NCBI GenBank assembly: GCA_950106755.1
Contig: OX467092.1
Location: 4,774,001 to 4,838,000, forward strand
Length of the DNA: 64,000 bases
Direction: 5' to 3'
Source of the DNA: Climacium dendroides
Taxonomy: Eukaryota; Streptophyta; Bryopsida; Hypnales; Climaciaceae
Shown here: positions 1 through 10,119 of the stretch, piece by piece
Position numbering within the stretch: position 1 is the stretch's first letter
How the letters are laid out: every line of letters begins with the position of its first letter
Notes under the pieces: model-generated
What the model saw: only the letters and a program-made list of their open reading frames with translations
What the model was told of the DNA's origin: nothing
The model's database searches: none
Program-made: the position numbers and the translations under genes

Positions 1-595
1 GGGAAAAAAAAGACATTTCACACCTTCATAGTCTAAGCCCAAAAAAAATTGAAAAAAAAGCAATGTAGTCTTCCATGAATGTATCTTCCACCCAAATTAA
101 TCTCAATTTATAATTATCATAAAATTTAAATTTTGATTTACAAAATTCAAAACCAATATAACATTTGGAAACATGAAATCCTTCACACTTTTATATAGTC
201 TTTGAAAATAAAGGTCTCCCCCTTTAAGAAAAAATGTTCGACAACAGTAAATATTAATTTACCAAATTCTTCCTGATGACCTTCAGAATCTTGCTCTATT
301 GCAAAGTTTCACGGGAAATGTTCACCCAAAACCCAATGTATAGTACATATTTATTCAAGACTTAGAAAACACTTGCAATGCCTCTATGAATACTTGCAAT
401 CACTATTCAACTATGGCAACCACAAATGAAGAGTGCAACACCCAACACTAGATTTACTCTTCAAATCATAGTAGTAGTGTTGCAAAAAAATTAATGAGAA
501 TCGTCAAACCTTATCCAACACTTGAATTATAAAGTAGAAAGCATCACCACAAAAATTTGGCCTTCCCTTCAAATGCTATAACATTTGCCTAAGCA
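1..595. other. AT-rich stretch without a recognisable gene
   Basis: I see only A/T-rich non-coding sequence with short poly-A runs. It lies downstream of the 3' end of the decayed minus-strand gene that begins at about 596. No repeat end, RNA gene or convincing reading frame was seen. Confidence 0.5.
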
Positions 596-1390
596 CTATT
601 GTGTTGGCTTTACACTACTACGGGTGACCCTACTTCTACCAATTTTAGGTGTGATCTCTATAGCTTCAGATTCAGCCTTCTTACTATCATTTCTTCTATG
701 ATGGTTCTTCCGGCTCCCATCATCCTTTGCTTTTTGAGAAGGCTTCTTTTTTGATGGTTTTTTGATAATGGGATTGCTAAGACATGAATTAACAATTGGG
801 CAGACCTCAACAAGACTAATAGTCTTAGAACTAGGGGCATCTTCTATCAATGGTCCTGAGTCCTACTTCTTGCTAAAAGAATATCTATGTCTCTTATCTG
901 TGGCAGCTTCAGTTGTAGAGAATACATTGTTTTGTGGTAAATCGAGATCTAAGCTAATAATTTCCTGAACCCCATCATGTTCAACTTTTATACCTGAAAC
1001 ACAAGCCCATTGAACAAGTCCAATTTACTTGCATGTTTGTGCATGATCATGTTCAACACACATTTATAAAATGGAAGATCCATTACATGTAAATGGCAGC
1101 ACTATTGGATTCAGAATGATACCTTTGGATTGCTCAGTTGATTCAGTACCAATTGGAATCAATTCAACAATGGGGGGTACATCACTGCTGACCAAGGCTG
1201 CAATCTGAAGCACAACCGAATTCTTCACAGGCGATTTTTGGAGAAGGACGATCTTCACGCTCGATTTCTTGTGAGGAGACGAGATTGCTTCAGAGTTTTT
1301 GGATGAGGATTTCTTCACAAATGAATTCACTTCATCAGCTGCAGTCAAAGTAGTATAATTATCTTCTAGGGCCTTGGAAAGTACAGCCAT
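596..1390 (-). pseudogene. Decayed gene for an unrecognised lysine/serine-rich basic protein
   Basis: Two minus-strand exons can be read. The upstream one starts with ATG at 1390-1388 and reads MAVLSKALEDNYTTLTAADE and onward to about 1087, where a GTAATG could act as donor. After a short gap, a downstream exon begins behind an acceptor-like TTTCAG at 999-994. It runs about 130 codons to a TAG at about 596, with one internal TAG (AAG AAG TAG). The C-terminal half is rich in Lys, Arg and Ser (for example KKPSKKKPSQKAKDDGSRK) and ends in a basic RSRVTRSSVK tail, so the product looks like a small disordered, possibly nucleic-acid-binding protein. No known family was recognised. It has the same orientation as the RING-like gene at 2460-4466 and may belong to the same decayed element. 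The internal stop and uncertain splice make it a probable pseudogene. Confidence 0.45.
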
Positions 1391-1610
1391 TGTTGCGCCT
1401 ACAAATCAAGATTGGTTCTTTGTGCTTGAAGTATTGAGCCACAAGAACCAAGGTCACTTTGCTTCTGGGAGCCTAGTACTCACAAAGAACACACCAATCC
1501 AAAACCATGAGTTCATACACTTTTATGACTATGGACATTCAAAAAAAATTCTTGGAAAGCATGTCTACAAAATAACTAAACTATTCTAAGTATGATGAAT
1601 GCCATCAACT
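1391..1610. promoter_or_regulatory. Presumed 5' flank of the basic-protein gene
   Basis: This lies directly upstream of the ATG at 1390 on the minus strand. No TATA box or other motif stands out. The label rests on position only. Confidence 0.2.
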
Positions 1611-1619
1611 TCTCTTTCA

Positions 1620-2350
1620 TCCAGAAGCCAAGCACCCAGATCAAAAGCAATGATTGGCAATAAATTGACAAATTATCCAAGCATCCAAGCACCCAAACTA
1701 AAAGCAATGACCTAACAAAGCACCCCAAACACCTTCACTGGAAGCTAACCACACACAAAGCAACTTAAGTACCATGAGCGGAACTCACATATTACCAAAG
1801 TACCTTAAGTACCCTTGATACAAGAGCTAAATACACTAAGCACTTAGAGCATAAGTATTGAGTGCGTTAAGCACCCTAAACACACGTGGTGGACACAAAA
1901 GTACTAAAGTATAAGTATTCAAAGTAGAAAACACTCTCTGTACAATTTGTCAGCAAACCAAACATTCTAAGTGCAATTGGTAAGCACACAAAGCACCCTA
2001 AGCATACACGGACAACACACAATGTTCAATAAGTACGCATGTTAAGCACCCTAAGTGCACTAAGAAGAACTGCTGGAACTCCAAGGACACTAAGTAGAAA
2101 TGTTGAATTAAGTGTAACTGGTCATAATCCTAAGCACAATAACCAAAATCAACAAACACATAGTGCACTGAAAGCACAAAGTGCTCAATGAAGTAACAGA
2201 AAGTGCTTTTCACGCTTTGCAAAAGGACTTTGCAACCGTAATCAACAATGTACACATAAAAAACACCTCTATAACAGCACCGTAAGGCAAAGTTTCAAAC
2301 TCAGTAAGCACAAACAACATATAACCGACCAACTAGCACATAGCATATTA
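1620..2350. repeat. Degenerate repeat field built on an AAGCACCCTAAG-like motif
   Basis: Variants of AAGCACCCTAAG recur irregularly, for example near 1629, 1689, 1718, 1870, 1991 and 2045, together with AAGTAC and TAAGTGCAC forms. The spacing is uneven and the copies are diverged, so this is an old degenerate repeat rather than a clean satellite. It lies between two minus-strand pseudogenes and contains no reading frame. Confidence 0.5.
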
Positions 2351-2459
2351 CCAAGAAATGAAATAGCTGCAAAAATAAGTAACAAAACTTATGCTTATAG
2401 TTTGGTCCCATAAATCCGCTATCTTCTTGCAAGTTTAGTTTCAGATTTGAAACCACCTT

Positions 2460-4466
2460 CTATAGATATAGTGAAGTAGCCTTCTCTTGTAAATCTAGAT
2501 CCAAATCTCTGAAACCAAAGGAACGCCACCAATCCGGGTGAAATAACTCTCTACAAGTCACACATCTATTTTTCTTGCTACAAAGGCTAGTAATACAGAA
2601 AGGATGATACATATGCCTATAGGAAGCAACTACAATATTAAAAGCAGAAAAAAATTTATTGCAGAAGGAGCAAGGTTGGAGTTCAAAGTGAATATCATCC
2701 TTTAGAGTCTGGGTATAAAGAATTGGTTGTAGCCACATGCAGGCTCCTCCGCTTGCCTTCATTGCAACTATCTACTCCTTAATCGCATCTCTGGAACGTG
2801 CCAAGTCAGTCATCTCTCTTTGTAAAAGTTTGAAATCTGAATTGGTCTTCCAAAGATCAATCTCAACATTTTAGTAATTTTCTTCTCCTTGCACAGCATT
2901 CCTTTGGTTCTCTTCCAGAAAAAATTTAGCTATTTCTAACTTCCTAGCTATGCGATCTGCCGATCTTTGTCTGCTTTCAGAGTGTTCAACTAGAGAAAAA
3001 GACACTTGCTGTCCCCAATTGTAGACTCATTGCCTTGCGATGCCATTCCATAATCCGAATGGTGTGTCTTAGTCCAGAAAATGACTATCAACTATCAACC
3101 CCTAAACTGCAATCCCTCTAACGATTTGAAGATTTCACCCAATAAAACAAATCCATTGAAAACAAAGAAGCAAGGATGAAGACTCCTACCCTAATCCATA
3201 TACAAGGTGATGAATTTTGGTTTAGGGTCTAGAGTAATCCAAAACATGTCTTCATATGAAGAAAATTCTGGTGTTCACAATCTCAAGCAAGGGGTCTAAT
3301 ACAGGAGTGCAATTCAAGCACAATTTGCAAATTAGAAACCCTAAACCTGCAACAAACACCCCTCTGTGACTCCCAATGAGGCAAAAACTAAATTGTTCAT
3401 TGTATACCGTAACTACTGAACTCTAAACAAAACACCACATTCCCTCAAGAACCTGTAGAAAACAAAAAATCCAAAACCATGTAAAATGGTTTCAAAAAAG
3501 AGTATCGTGTGCTACTCACCGCTTGAATTGCAAGGGAGATTTCATTGTCCAAAGTTGACAACGTCGATTTGATGACCTTCATGCTATCCTTTGATTCCTT
3601 CGTTGCGCTCTTCTTGTCATCCATGTTGTATCGGAGACCAATGATTCTATCATCTTCTTTCCTCCAAGACTCGCTAAGGGACGAGACTTTGCTATTCGCG
3701 GATTTAAGCAACTGAACCTCCACCTTCAACACGTCTTCAACTGCTACAAGGTCAACTTCAAAATTAGGGTGCCTTTCTTGGGATAGAGTAGAGGTCAATC
3801 TGGATCGGTTTCTAGGCGCTCCCCTCTTCACGTTTCCGACCTTGGCAACTTGATTTGTCACAAGCTTCCTAGATTGAGTGGAAAATGAGTAAATTGCTAG
3901 ACTGTCGCCAGACCCTCCAGCGCCCGCTTCGGAACCAAAACCCTCACAATTTCCGAAGTCAGACAACCTACACTTGTCCAACTCTCGCTAGCATCGCTCT
4001 GCTTTCTCCCTCACCGTAGAAGCGGTCGCTATGGCCCAATCCATAGCTTCACCCTTGCACTCCAAAATGAATCCTTTGACTACCTACATCATGAACTCAT
4101 TGTTGGTAACATCCTCCGTCCCATAGATCTTAGAATACAAGCTGATGAGTTCGCATCTAGTCTCTGGATCCAACTTTGTGTTTGTTGTTGATATGTGTTC
4201 ATTTTTCCCCAAACCTCCTCTAAATCTTCTGCAATAACGGATGCAGTATCAAAGATAGATTTTGGATTTAAATCCATGCTCCGTAAACCCCTAACCTCTA
4301 CAAAAAATTTAGTGGTCTGCTCTCTAAACGAAGCCAACTCCACAAGCAAGTCTTGAATGGACTTCGGCTCTACTTTTGCTTTCATTCTATTACTACGATT
4401 TCTCTCAGAATTCTTCACGCTCAATGATTTTGGAGCGCTCTCCGCTACATGAATGCTACCCTCCAT
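2460..4466 (-). pseudogene. Decayed two-exon gene: coiled-coil protein with C-terminal RING-like zinc finger
   Basis: Exon 1 runs from ATG 4466 to about 3520, with donor GTGAGT at 3519-3514. Exon 2 runs from 3008, behind acceptor GGACAG, to about 2460; the intron is about 511 bp. Exon 1 encodes a Ser/Arg-rich N-terminus and then heptad-like, charged coiled-coil segments. Exon 2 adds another helical segment and ends in a zinc-finger-like module with CSFC, then HMYHPFC, then CVTC, then HPDWWRSFGF. That spacing is RING-like, but the position where I would expect a Cys before the HxxH part reads Tyr/Arg, so one metal ligand may be lost. In-frame stops lie at 4086-4084 (TAG), 3990-3988 (TAG), 2873-2871 (TAA) and 2774-2772 (TAG). 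A frameshift is needed near 4170-4200. I have the impression of similar 'HPxWWRS(F/W)G' finger proteins in repetitive plant families. A role in ubiquitin transfer is only possible. It is broken and not expected to make full-length protein. Confidence 0.6.
3009..3519 (-). other. Intron of the RING-like pseudogene
   Basis: The ends are canonical: GTGAGT donor after GCG on the minus strand at 3519 and an AG acceptor at 3010-3009. The reading frame closes on both sides. It holds nothing else recognisable. Confidence 0.5.
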
Positions 4467-4822
4467 TTGTTTCTTGCCAAAATAAACAACTCAAAGAGAA
4501 ACCCCAAATCTAAAAAAGGCAGCAATCACAAAGACCTCCCACAAACACCTTTGCACCTTTGCATTAACAAATCCCTAATCATACATTGGCAACGACAATT
4601 TCAATTCGCACCTCAATTGTCACAAGAATCATGAAACAATTGCCGCCGCAACAGCAAGCATCCTCAAGAAACTTTGCAAAACCCTAAGCCTACGGTTGAT
4701 CGATATGCGATGAACAACGACTCCCTCCTACCCCAGCAAAACCTTAGGCATGCATCCCTGCAAGAATTCAAAATCAACTAACAAGCGCTACTACGGGAAT
4801 TCACAACGCCCTAACAAGCAGG
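4467..4822 (-). promoter_or_regulatory. Presumed 5' leader/promoter of the RING-like gene
   Basis: It lies between the ATG at 4466 and the left end of the large TIR element at about 4823. On the minus strand it holds TAGGGTTTTGC and TTAGGGATTTG-type sequence, common in plant 5' leaders, and it is more GC-rich than its surroundings. No clear TATA box was seen. The transposon end lies only about 356 bp upstream of the start codon. Confidence 0.35.
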
Positions 4823-4890
4823 GTTGCTAAAGTATGAACAGGGAGCGATGAGAGTTGAGCGTTGAGCAATGAGTGTTGAGCATTGAGAAT
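4823..4890 (+). repeat. Left terminal inverted repeat of the large element
   Basis: It pairs with 15556-15625 in inverted orientation. The strongest block is GTTGAGCGTTGAGCAA at 4855-4870, facing TTGCTCAACGCTCAAC on the right side near 15579-15595. The arm itself is built of repeated GTTGAGC/GAATGAG-like words, so some pairing could come from this internal repetition. Confidence 0.65.
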
Positions 4891-4899
4891 TTTTTGAAA

Positions 4900-5419
4900 A
4901 ATTTGTGGAAAACCTATAATTTTTCACCATAAGGGTTTTTGGTCTATGGTTTATTATAAAAGCATAAAACTATAGATGCACTCAAAGAGGATGAATAGAG
5001 ATGAATGGAGATGAACAGAGTTGGATGAATTATTTTTTAGTTGACTTTATTGAATGAAATACATTTGTTCATGACATTGGATGAAAATGAGTTTGGATGA
5101 TTAATCAATTATTTGTGAAGTTCACCAAATTTATTTTTATGCTAACACCAACATTTACTATTTCTAATTATATGTTTTCATCAAAGAGAAGTACCATGTT
5201 GTTAATAGAAAAAAATAAATTCAATCCAAAAAAATTTCTACTAATTGACAACAATAACCATTATCTCTTGAAATAGATGCCCTTTTCACTACCACTTTAA
5301 AGATCACCAAAATGCAAAATAACTTAAGAATATGGTAAAGTGCAAGAATGTAGTGGCCCTTTTCTTCTCACTACATGACATTAAAAAATCAAGTAACAAC
5401 AATAGTCTTTAGAGCAAAA
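4900..5419. other. Subterminal AT-rich region, no gene
   Basis: This lies between the left TIR and the 3' end of the methyltransferase pseudogene. It holds a run of GATGAAT/GATGAAC words at 4990-5030 that has diverged counterparts inside the right end. Nothing else was recognised. Confidence 0.45.
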
Positions 5420-5834
5420 TCAATTTGACCCAATGCCACATATGGAAGAAGAATGATCACTGGCTTCACTACTATCACTATATGTAAGCCTTAGTGTCTC
5501 AAGATCTGCTTCAAGGTCTAAAAACTTCTTGACAGCAATATTGTATGAACGATGTTTGGCAATAGAAATAGGTGATGGAGCCTCTGCCATAGATGTCGCT
5601 AGAGTCTCAATGTAACATGGCAAACTCTTTGGACTAGGAGAAGGCGAGAGCACCAAATGCTTGAGAAGATTGTCTCTACAAGATGCAATGATTAAATAGG
5701 TAGAAACTTTGAATAAATTAAAAGACAATGCCTTTAGGATGATCAAAGGTTGAAGAAGACCTTCAAAAATCTCACTATCGCTCTCCAAGGCCACCAAATG
5801 ACGTCCAATGTTGCGGCATGCATGGATAGAGGCC
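5420..5834 (-). pseudogene. Exon 11: methyltransferase motif II and C-terminus
   Basis: Behind an AAG acceptor at 5837-5835 the frame, after one base shift, reads HACRNIGRHLVALESDSEIF. This corresponds to the strand after motif I and motif II (acidic residue at its end), as in 'GRxVIGxExD' of beta-class enzymes. The frame continues to a Ser/Pro-rich, acidic C-terminal tail (DSSEASDHSSSICGIGSN) and stops at TGA 5422-5420. Confidence 0.6.
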
Positions 5835-5927
5835 CTTGTTTATTGAATGCAATGTCATCAGTTGCACCAAATATGTTACATACAATGTAAAAATTATATG
5901 GTTTCAATAATAAAAAGTAAAAGGTAC

Positions 5928-6207
5928 CTGCAGATGCAAAACAATCCAATACCACATCACTAGGTTTTGGAAATGCCTCAACTAGTAGCTGTACAAATAG
6001 AGGGTCTTTCTCACGAGCACCTCTCCACGGAATTGTACCATTCATAAGCTGAGTCTGTAAGGAGGTGTAGTTGTGGAGAAGGTCAACTTCTTCAAGGTTT
6101 GTACCTGCATCACTAAGTTGTTGGTTTATAGTGATAGAAAATTTGAATTCCACCGATGTTTCCTCCCATTGTCTTCATATAAATAAGAGGATCCGAAAGC
6201 GCTGTGA
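5928..6207 (-). pseudogene. Exon 10: methyltransferase motifs X and I
   Basis: It starts behind TTGTAG with TALSDPLIYMKTMGGN in one frame, then a frameshift near 6150 leads to VEFKFSITINQQLSDAG and onward. PWRGAREKDPLFVQLLVEAF followed by PKPSDVVLDCFASAG matches the beta-class signature, motif X helix then 'GDxVLDPFxGSGTT' motif I that binds S-adenosylmethionine. The splice falls between the Gly and the expected GT of motif I. Confidence 0.65.
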
Positions 6208-6479
6208 CTACAAGGGATAAACAAGTATGACAATTAGTATTTGACAAATACAATTTTACTAGTACTATACCAAAATGTGGTAAAAAGAATCGCAGTCAAA
6301 ATTCATTGCAGTTTTTTTCCCACAGTGTTGTACATGTTGTTGACTATTGCTGCAACCTTCTTTTTTCATTTTCTAACTCAGTTTTTGAAATTTGAAGGCA
6401 TGTAATATACCAAAATGAAAACTTAAAAATACCTTTCCAATGGTATACTACAAATGAGAAAAAATTTAGTGAAACTCAC

Positions 6480-6830
6480 CCAACGTTTGGATTTTTTGAA
6501 ACTCGAAAGCTTCATCTCATTGACACCCTGCCAAGAGTCAAGTAGACGAAAACCATACGTATCGACACGCTCAAGGGTAAATTCCTTTATCTTACTATTC
6601 TTTGGATGGAACAACAAAATTGCTCCATCATCATGAATAAACTCCGAAGCAAATTCGAAGATAGGTTCAATAACCTCTTCTTGATTCAACACGTTCCAAG
6701 AAGGAATATTAGAAGGTGGAATGGAGACATTGGGGACCGGTAGTCCATCCGGGATATTGGCAACAATCAAGTCAAAGCATGCAATAGGGCTCACGGAGCC
6801 TCCAAGAGTTTGCACCCGGTCCCTACCAAC
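6480..6830 (-). pseudogene. Exon 9: methyltransferase motif IV region
   Basis: This is 117 uninterrupted codons between GTCAAG and GTGAGT. It contains FDLIVANIPDG, the place of motif IV (usual form D/N/S-P-P-Y/F/W, which flips the target base). Here the core reads N-I-P-D. The family's beta-strand/helix repeat follows: DDGAILLFHP, then VDTYGFRLLDSWQGVNEM. This is the best-preserved exon. If N-I-P-D is ancestral, catalysis would be atypical or absent; if not, the site has mutated in this copy. Confidence 0.6.
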
Positions 6831-6951
6831 CTTGACAATAAAAAATGTACACTATAAGTTAGATGTATGAATGAATTGCAATGTCATGCTAATAACTTAA
6901 TGTGAAATGAAATAAATTAATCATAACAAGGCTAGAGAACGTAGACCTTAC

Positions 6952-7964
6952 CTTTTGGGTAAAATCAAGCATTTGATTCCATATTGATGCATTGTTCCCC
7001 GTCTTCTCCTTAACATTGAGCATTGCAGAAATTGATGATGGTAGAATTAGAACTTGAGGCTCAATATCGTGTCTGTCAGGTTGAATTGCGGATCTAGCAA
7101 TGTATTCTGATGAAGCAAAGGCATCTGTAGTAATAGACATGAGAGTTGTAGGGAAATGAGACCGAGCTGTATCAATGACTTCCAAAGTGGTAGGAGGCAC
7201 AAGAGAAGGAGGAGGTACACAAATAGAAGCTGGAATAGATGAAGAAGGGGTGTCGTCTTTCGTGGCTGTCTCTTTTGTCGTCTTCTTTATAGCCTTCTTC
7301 TCCTTTGGCTTACACCCCTTCTTCAGTAGTGGAACTTCTTAAACCTCCTCTTCATCAAGAGACTCCTCCGGTAAACTTGCCTTGGGATGGTCTTTGGCAA
7401 CCTCCTTTTCAAATGCTTTAAGTGTTGGGGCAAAACTCTTGGACACTCTAGATACCAAGGACATGCTTGGAGCTCTTGAATATAAAACCTTCGCTGTTGA
7501 GTCAAAGTGAACATACAACCCTTCAAGGAAGTATCAAGCCATCCTCTAAACAACTTAGGCATGAACTTTCGCTCCATTCTACCTTTTAGAATGAGCTCTC
7601 GCTTGAAATATTTGTAATCATAGAATATGTGTGATTATTACAATGAAAAAAATGCACATGCATTTTTGATGACTTTGTGAAATAATCAAAATTTACAAAA
7701 CTAAAGGCAACTAAAATAAAAGATATACCTATATAGAATCCTCCTTGTAGCCACATCTGTGCCTTCTTGGTCTTTGAAAAAAGTAGATCGTGAATACGAA
7801 GAGTCCTTCTTGAACAACCACCAAAAAGCATGATCCCACAACACAATGTGCCATGTCTCCACATAATCTCTAATGGAATCCAACTCATCATTGGCATTCC
7901 ATTGAACTACAATATTCTCAGACTTGATGATGTTTGTGAATTCTACTTTGGCTACCTCCTCCAA
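6952..7964 (-). pseudogene. Exons 7-8 of the methyltransferase gene (helical and disordered linker)
   Basis: Exon 7 (7964-7729) is open throughout and encodes LEEVAKVEFTNIIKSENIVV and onward to RRILY. Exon 8 (about 7597-6952) has TAG, TAA and TGA codons at places where Gln, Arg or Trp codons are one transition away. The clearest is TAA at 7341-7339. Its frame includes AKVLYSRAPSMSLVSRVSKS, a Lys/Thr-rich linker and SAMLNVKEKTGNNASIWNQM before a GTAAGG donor. A second frame is open in part of the exon but carries no family signal. No domain was recognised. Confidence 0.5.
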
Positions 7965-8326
7965 CTACAAGAAAATTCAAAAGTATAAGTACCAAGACAT
8001 TATGAAGGCAAAGCATATCATGGTACTATAATACACCACTATACCAAAGTGTGGTAAGAAGGAAACACAATCAAAACATACCATTGGAAAGGTATTACAC
8101 ACTATGAAATTCCAAAAATTCAATTCAGAAATTGAAAAAACAGGCTGCAGCTGTAGTTAACAACATGTACAGCATTGTGGAGAAAAGAACCGTAGTGAAT
8201 TTTGACTGTGTTTCCTTCTTACCACACTTTGGTATAGCACAACTATAAGATAAAAATCAAAATATTTATAAACTTGTAAAATGTAAATTTTTTTCATATG
8301 AATGAAAAAGAAAGTTGATTACATAC

Positions 8327-9124
8327 CTCAGCCCAAAATGAGGCCTTACAAAGCCAAGTCTCTAAAGTCATTGTGTTGAAACCAAGGGCGGGGAATCTGA
8401 AACCCTCCCTAGAAGTCTCACTTGAATTCCACCACCTAAGCCAACAAACCTTGTAGTTTGGTTGAACTTGGCATGTAGAAATCCTTTCAAGTTTCTCCAA
8501 GGACATCTCGGACTTCTCGTTGGCTCTGTAATGCAAGTCAATCTGAAATTTGAAAAGACATAAGTATAGTAAAAATTAAGTCCAAAAATAATCATATAAA
8601 TAAATAAAAAAGCAAGTAGGCATAATAATATGCCTCTTCTAGGAATCCAATGCCGTTTTTTGGATTTGCAATGGCGGATTGGCAGATTGTTTATCAAACT
8701 CCGTTTGAAATCCTTTGATAGCTGTAGTGGCGGCTTGAGTCATGGCCTCATGAACACCCTTTGGAGTTTGTTCTTCCAACCGTGTCTTCTCATAGAAAGT
8801 TCACACAACCACATCTGAAACAGTAGCAATTTCTTGCTGCATATGAAAAACATGAACTTGAAATCAGTATAAAATGAATTTTAAAAATCACAACAATTGA
8901 ATGAAAAAATATTACAAACAAAAGATACTCACCCGATGAAGGAATTGTATGAAGACGGGAGATGTCAATGGATACCAAGCACCTGTTAGCTTTCTAGCCT
9001 CACATTTCTTGTAATCTTCATCACTTAGAAGCCCCTTGAATTCTTCCAATTGCAAGTTGTCATAGGTACTCATTCTATGCAATTGTTGAACCAAGTTGCT
9101 CTTGACATGGGAGTGCTCTGTAGA
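8327..9124 (-). pseudogene. Exons 4-6 of the methyltransferase gene (linker region)
   Basis: Exon 4 (to 8933, donor GTGAGT) encodes STEHSHVKSNLVQQLHRMST and onward to FLHR. Exon 5 (8836-8634) encodes QEIATVSDVVV, a TGA, then TFYEKTRLEEQTPKGVHEAM and onward with a late TAG; its donor reads GC instead of GT. Exon 6 (8542-8327) is 72 uninterrupted codons including VCWLRWWNSSETSREGFRFP and a GTATGT donor. These link the ParB-like part to the catalytic part. The segments are Trp- and charge-rich and match no family I can name. Confidence 0.5.
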
Positions 9125-9246
9125 CTTGCAAATATCAATGAAAATAGAATGTAAAATGAATGAATGTAAAAGCATAAAATATTACAATACAATTGAAGAA
9201 ACGGTAAAATAAAATAAATATTGATTCAACAAACATTGGAACTCAC

Positions 9247-9830
9247 CAATTGATGTCATTCATAACCTCCAATAGAATGCATGTACAGCCTTCGGACACC
9301 AATAACATACAATCAATAGGCAAATTCCACTTGCGATCATGACAATGCATTTTGTAGATGTAAGCATATCAGGCCACCAATCTATAATTGGCATCCCATA
9401 CGAAAAACATGTGATTTGACAAGTGTGAGATGGTTGGTTGAGAACACAACCAACACTCAAATTGGTCATTCTCGTGTATCTAGTGTTCATTCCATGTCTC
9501 TACGATCTCAGGTGTCACTAACTTGGAAGCTCCCTTGTCATTTTTTGTTGACACGTAAAGTACACAATCACCTTGTCGATATCCATGAACAAACTCAACC
9601 TCCAATCATTTCACTTGACTTTGGAGGAGAGGACAGACCAATAGAAGTCTAATCATCCTGCACAAAGGAATATCAAATCAAGATCCTGGACCACCACCAT
9701 TGAAGAGCATGCTGTTGATGACTGCATTGGAGTCCAATTTCTAACCATTTCGCACATCTTCTTCCACCTCATCTACCGTTCACTCTTCAAAAACTTGATC
9801 AACAGTTTGAATATCAACGGTACTATCAAC
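9247..9830 (-). pseudogene. Exon 3: ParB-like domain with internal stops
   Basis: After the acceptor at 9831 the frame is open apart from TGA (9782-9780), TAG (9743-9741), TGA (9680-9678) and others. A one-base shift near 9596-9603 restores a long frame with EFVHGYRQGDCVLYVSTKND, then LVTPEIVETWNEH, then HMFFVWDANYRLVA. The last matches the ParB/sulfiredoxin-fold box, hydrophobic-hydrophobic-x-D-G-x-x-R-h-x-A, with Gly replaced by Ala. It is preceded by the expected 'region plus hydrophobic helix' layout. ParB-like domains fused to DNA methyltransferases are known in bacteria and phages. The exon ends at donor GTGAGT (9246-9241). ParB assignment rests on this one box plus the fusion context. 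Confidence 0.5.
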
Positions 9831-9968
9831 CTACAATCAATAGGAAATTGAACCCAAGTTATAGTTAACATTAAGAAGTCATGGAAATGAAAACAAATAC
9901 GACAACTGTAATACAAAATCAATGATCATAGAATTTATTATACAAACATAAATAGAAATGCATCTAAC

Positions 9969-10061
9969 CTGAGGATTGCCAACCACAAGCTGAGAATCAT
10001 CATTGGTGACTAGCTCCAAGCGCTCCATTTGTGGAAGCCTTCCATAGATGTCCATAAAGCT
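9969..10061 (-). pseudogene. Exon 2 of the methyltransferase gene
   Basis: It spans exactly 93 nt between CAAAACAG and GTTAGATG and encodes SFMDIYGRLPQMERLELVTN and onward to GNPQ without a stop. Both boundaries are phase 0, so it joins exon 1 and exon 3 in frame. The function of this short segment is unknown. Confidence 0.55.
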
Positions 10062-10119
10062 CTGTTTTGAAAAAACAAGAATAAGTATTTTTTACATCTT
10101 TATTAAAAATCAGCCTAAG

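Noticed and set aside
7323..7577. Uninterrupted 84-codon minus-strand frame
   Set aside because: The alternative frame of exon 8, although carrying transition stops, joins neighbouring exons in phase and reads as protein; this open frame is fortuitous.
9416..9652. Plus-strand 78-codon frame
   Set aside because: It is the shadow of exon 3 of the methyltransferase gene, whose minus-strand text carries the ParB-like box.
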